Part shown: positions 5,678 through 7,046 of the stretch, piece by piece | Numbering within the stretch: position 1 is the first letter of the stretch | Layout of the letters: each line of letters opens with the position of its first letter | NCBI GenBank assembly: GCA_903845455.1 | Contig: CAIMXN010000214.1 | Coordinates: 1 to 7,046, forward strand | Reading direction: 5' to 3' | DNA: 7,046 nt | Source of the DNA: an uncultured beta proteobacterium | GTDB lineage: Bacteria > Pseudomonadota > Gammaproteobacteria > Burkholderiales > Burkholderiaceae | The notes under the pieces: generated by a model | The model's input: only the letters and a program-made list of their open reading frames with translations | Database searches by the model: none | Told to the model about the DNA's origin: nothing | Position numbers and translations under genes: made by a program

Positions 5678-6958
5678 AAAGGCAAATGGCAGATCATACT
5701 TGAGGTTGACACCAACAGTTTGTGTAGTTGTGCCAGCATATTGATTTTCTTTTTTATAGGCCACAGTAGCTTTAATCCCATTCTCAAAAGCATAGCCAAT
5801 GGAAACTTGTTCTTGATTCCACTTATCGGATAGATAAGTATTACTGGGAATGATTTTTTTGGTATTTTGCGCTTCATTTAACCAGTTAGCATCCCAAAGT
5901 GTTCCCGACATTCCCAGACTCCACTGCTTATAGCCAAAGAGTAAGGAGCCAACGTAATAACTTTTATTAAAGCCTGCAAGACCTGCAGAATTTAATACGC
6001 GATTATATTCAAGCAAGGGGGTCAGTTTAATATCGCCCACAATATCTAATTTATTAAATAATCCACTGGCAACATAGCGCTGTTCATTGGCCAGATATTG
6101 GGTAGGAACAGAAGTATTGGTATTCATGTTGTAAAGACTTTGAGTTGTTAACTTTACTGCTGCCAGTTGGTAGCGAAATTTGGGGAGGGCTTTAATATTC
6201 AGGCCGTCTAAGGAGAGGGCATAGTTGTTAAATTTACCTGTATTTGCAGGACCACCATTACTTAAGGGTTCTGGATTCCTGGCGGTTCCATATGTATCGG
6301 ATAAGCCAGTTGTGTCGACCATAAATACACTGGCTCCTACAGCGTGATTACCGAATGCGCCCCCATCTATTTTATAAGAGCCGCCCGCAACCATCATGCT
6401 ATCAACCCCGTATTCTTTTCTCGCAAATGTACTACCCCATAAGCCAGCGGTGTAGTCCCTTGATAAGGAGTAATTAATATTTGTATGGCCAAGAACCAAT
6501 GAATAATTATCGGCATCGTATCGAAGAGCGACTTCGGCAAAAAAGGCCGAGCCGTCATCCAAAAAATAGTTCTGCGTTGTAGAGTTCCCACCTGAAGTGG
6601 CGAATCGAATATTTGCCGATAAGTAAAAATCTCTCGTAAAGTAGACATTACCTAAGAGATAAGCTTTCGTATAGCTATTTTGAGGGGTATTGGAGGTATT
6701 TTTACCGCTATAGGTATCTTCAGTAAACAGAGATATTCCTGCCTTGCCTTCAACAATCGGTCTACTTAGCAATGCGTCTACAAAGATTTCTTGTTTTAGA
6801 GCGGCCGCTTCTGCACCACTCGGTTTGGGTATTTGGGCTGAAGCGTCAGCAGTTGAGATGCTAACGCTAGCATCTGAAGTAGCCTGAGCCATTACATTGC
6901 AAATACTAAATAGGGGTATGCAGACGATACCCATAAACAAAGGGTGCTTAACTAGCAT
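5675..6958 (-). CDS. Outer-membrane beta-barrel protein (porin-like)
   Basis: The 427-residue protein starts with a signal peptide (Lys4, a hydrophobic core at about 7-20, cleavage probably at VMA before Gln25). Next comes a low-complexity Ser/Ala/Asp stretch (ATSDASVSISTADASAQIP) and a short helical-looking segment (AEAAALKQEIFVDALL, 49-64), then a barrel-like domain from about residue 70. The strands alternate polar and aromatic residues, as in NYSLVLGHTNINYSLSRDY and KSYYVGSLLFGYKQWSLGMS. The protein ends in VNLKYDLPFAF, with the terminal Phe and aromatic/hydrophobic pattern recognised by the BAM machinery. It is not clearly of the BBP2 type of the other barrel and does not look like a classical 16-strand Gram-negative trimeric porin; I cannot name its family. 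A passive solute channel is the default inference. The ATG is the first in frame and has no good ribosome site. The small exported-protein gene follows 9 bp downstream, almost certainly in the same operon. Confidence 0.8.
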   Translation of the reverse strand: MLVKHPLFMGIVCIPLFSICNVMAQATSDASVSISTADASAQIPKPSGAEAAALKQEIFVDALLSRPIVEGKAGISLFTEDTYSGKNTSNTPQNSYTKAYLLGNVYFTRDFYLSANIRFATSGGNSTTQNYFLDDGSAFFAEVALRYDADNYSLVLGHTNINYSLSRDYTAGLWGSTFARKEYGVDSMMVAGGSYKIDGGAFGNHAVGASVFMVDTTGLSDTYGTARNPEPLSNGGPANTGKFNNYALSLDGLNIKALPKFRYQLAAVKLTTQSLYNMNTNTSVPTQYLANEQRYVASGLFNKLDIVGDIKLTPLLEYNRVLNSAGLAGFNKSYYVGSLLFGYKQWSLGMSGTLWDANWLNEAQNTKKIIPSNTYLSDKWNQEQVSIGYAFENGIKATVAYKKENQYAGTTTQTVGVNLKYDLPFAF

Positions 6959-7000
6959 GCTGGTAAATTTAAAAAGTCACCATGATAGCCTTCTATATCA

Positions 7001-7039
7001 GAGATCATCTCCAGATCACTTTTCCGCATGACGTGTCAT
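7001..7039 (-). promoter_or_regulatory. Two palindromes upstream of the second barrel gene (candidate operators)
   Basis: GAGATCATCTC (7001-7011; 5-bp arms around one base) and ATGACGTGTCAT (7028-7039; 5-bp arms around GT) lie 43 and 70 bases before the ATG at 6958. A TATAGA hexamer on the minus strand (6997-6992) could be a -10 with no good -35, which would put the first palindrome in the promoter spacer and suit an activator- or repressor-controlled promoter. No regulator is encoded in the window. Confidence 0.35.
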
Positions 7040-7046
7040 AAATAGC

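Noticed and set aside
5662..5877. 71-codon minus-strand frame at the 3' end of the second barrel gene
   Set aside because: It is a shadow overlapping conserved C-terminal barrel strands and the start of the small exported gene.
1..7046. Mobile element, CRISPR array, tRNA or rRNA genes, toxin-antitoxin pair
   Set aside because: No terminal inverted repeats, transposase or recombinase motifs, spaced direct repeats, cloverleaf-like sequence or suitable gene pair was seen on either strand.

Overview
The window looks like a piece of a betaproteobacterial chromosome, most likely Burkholderiaceae and Polynucleobacter-like. This is a judgement from the character of the PurL, YghU-type glutathione transferase and porin-like proteins and from the moderately AT-rich sequence; no database search was possible. 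I found no tRNA or rRNA gene, insertion sequence, CRISPR array or phage gene.

Left part (1-2161). A YghU-type glutathione S-transferase enters from outside the window and ends at 343. It is followed by a convergent minus-strand gene for a small unknown protein. That gene runs head-to-head into the C-terminal third of purL. PurL similarity on the plus strand starts abruptly near position 840. The minus-strand reading frame crosses the same point, but beyond it is simply antisense purL. Both genes have therefore lost their 5' ends at one breakpoint. This is either a real rearrangement (deletion, inversion or partial duplication) or an assembly join. The remaining purL piece keeps the whole glutaminase domain with its Cys-His-Glu triad, but lacks the FGAM synthetase core.

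Middle (2170-3785). A spermidine-synthase-like, S-adenosylmethionine-type Rossmann protein lies 8 bp after purL. It converges on a minus-strand ten-helix EamA/DMT-family exporter, and the two stop codons share the palindrome TTAA.

Right part (3786-7046). A 374-bp region without an assigned large gene carries a likely extended -10 promoter, a hairpin dyad, a 10-bp palindrome and a perfect AGGAGG ribosome site. That site serves an ATG whose frame stops after 14 codons, yet is in phase with the outer-membrane barrel gene (BBP2/OmpL-like) that follows. The barrel gene itself seems to start at an unusual TTG. Convergent to it is a minus-strand pair: a second outer-membrane beta-barrel protein and, 9 bp downstream of it, a small exported two-cysteine protein whose ribosome site overlaps the barrel's stop codon. 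The right third is thus devoted to the cell envelope.

The two points most worth checking are the double-truncation breakpoint near 840 and the interrupted leader of the first barrel gene. I see no convincing new multi-gene system.
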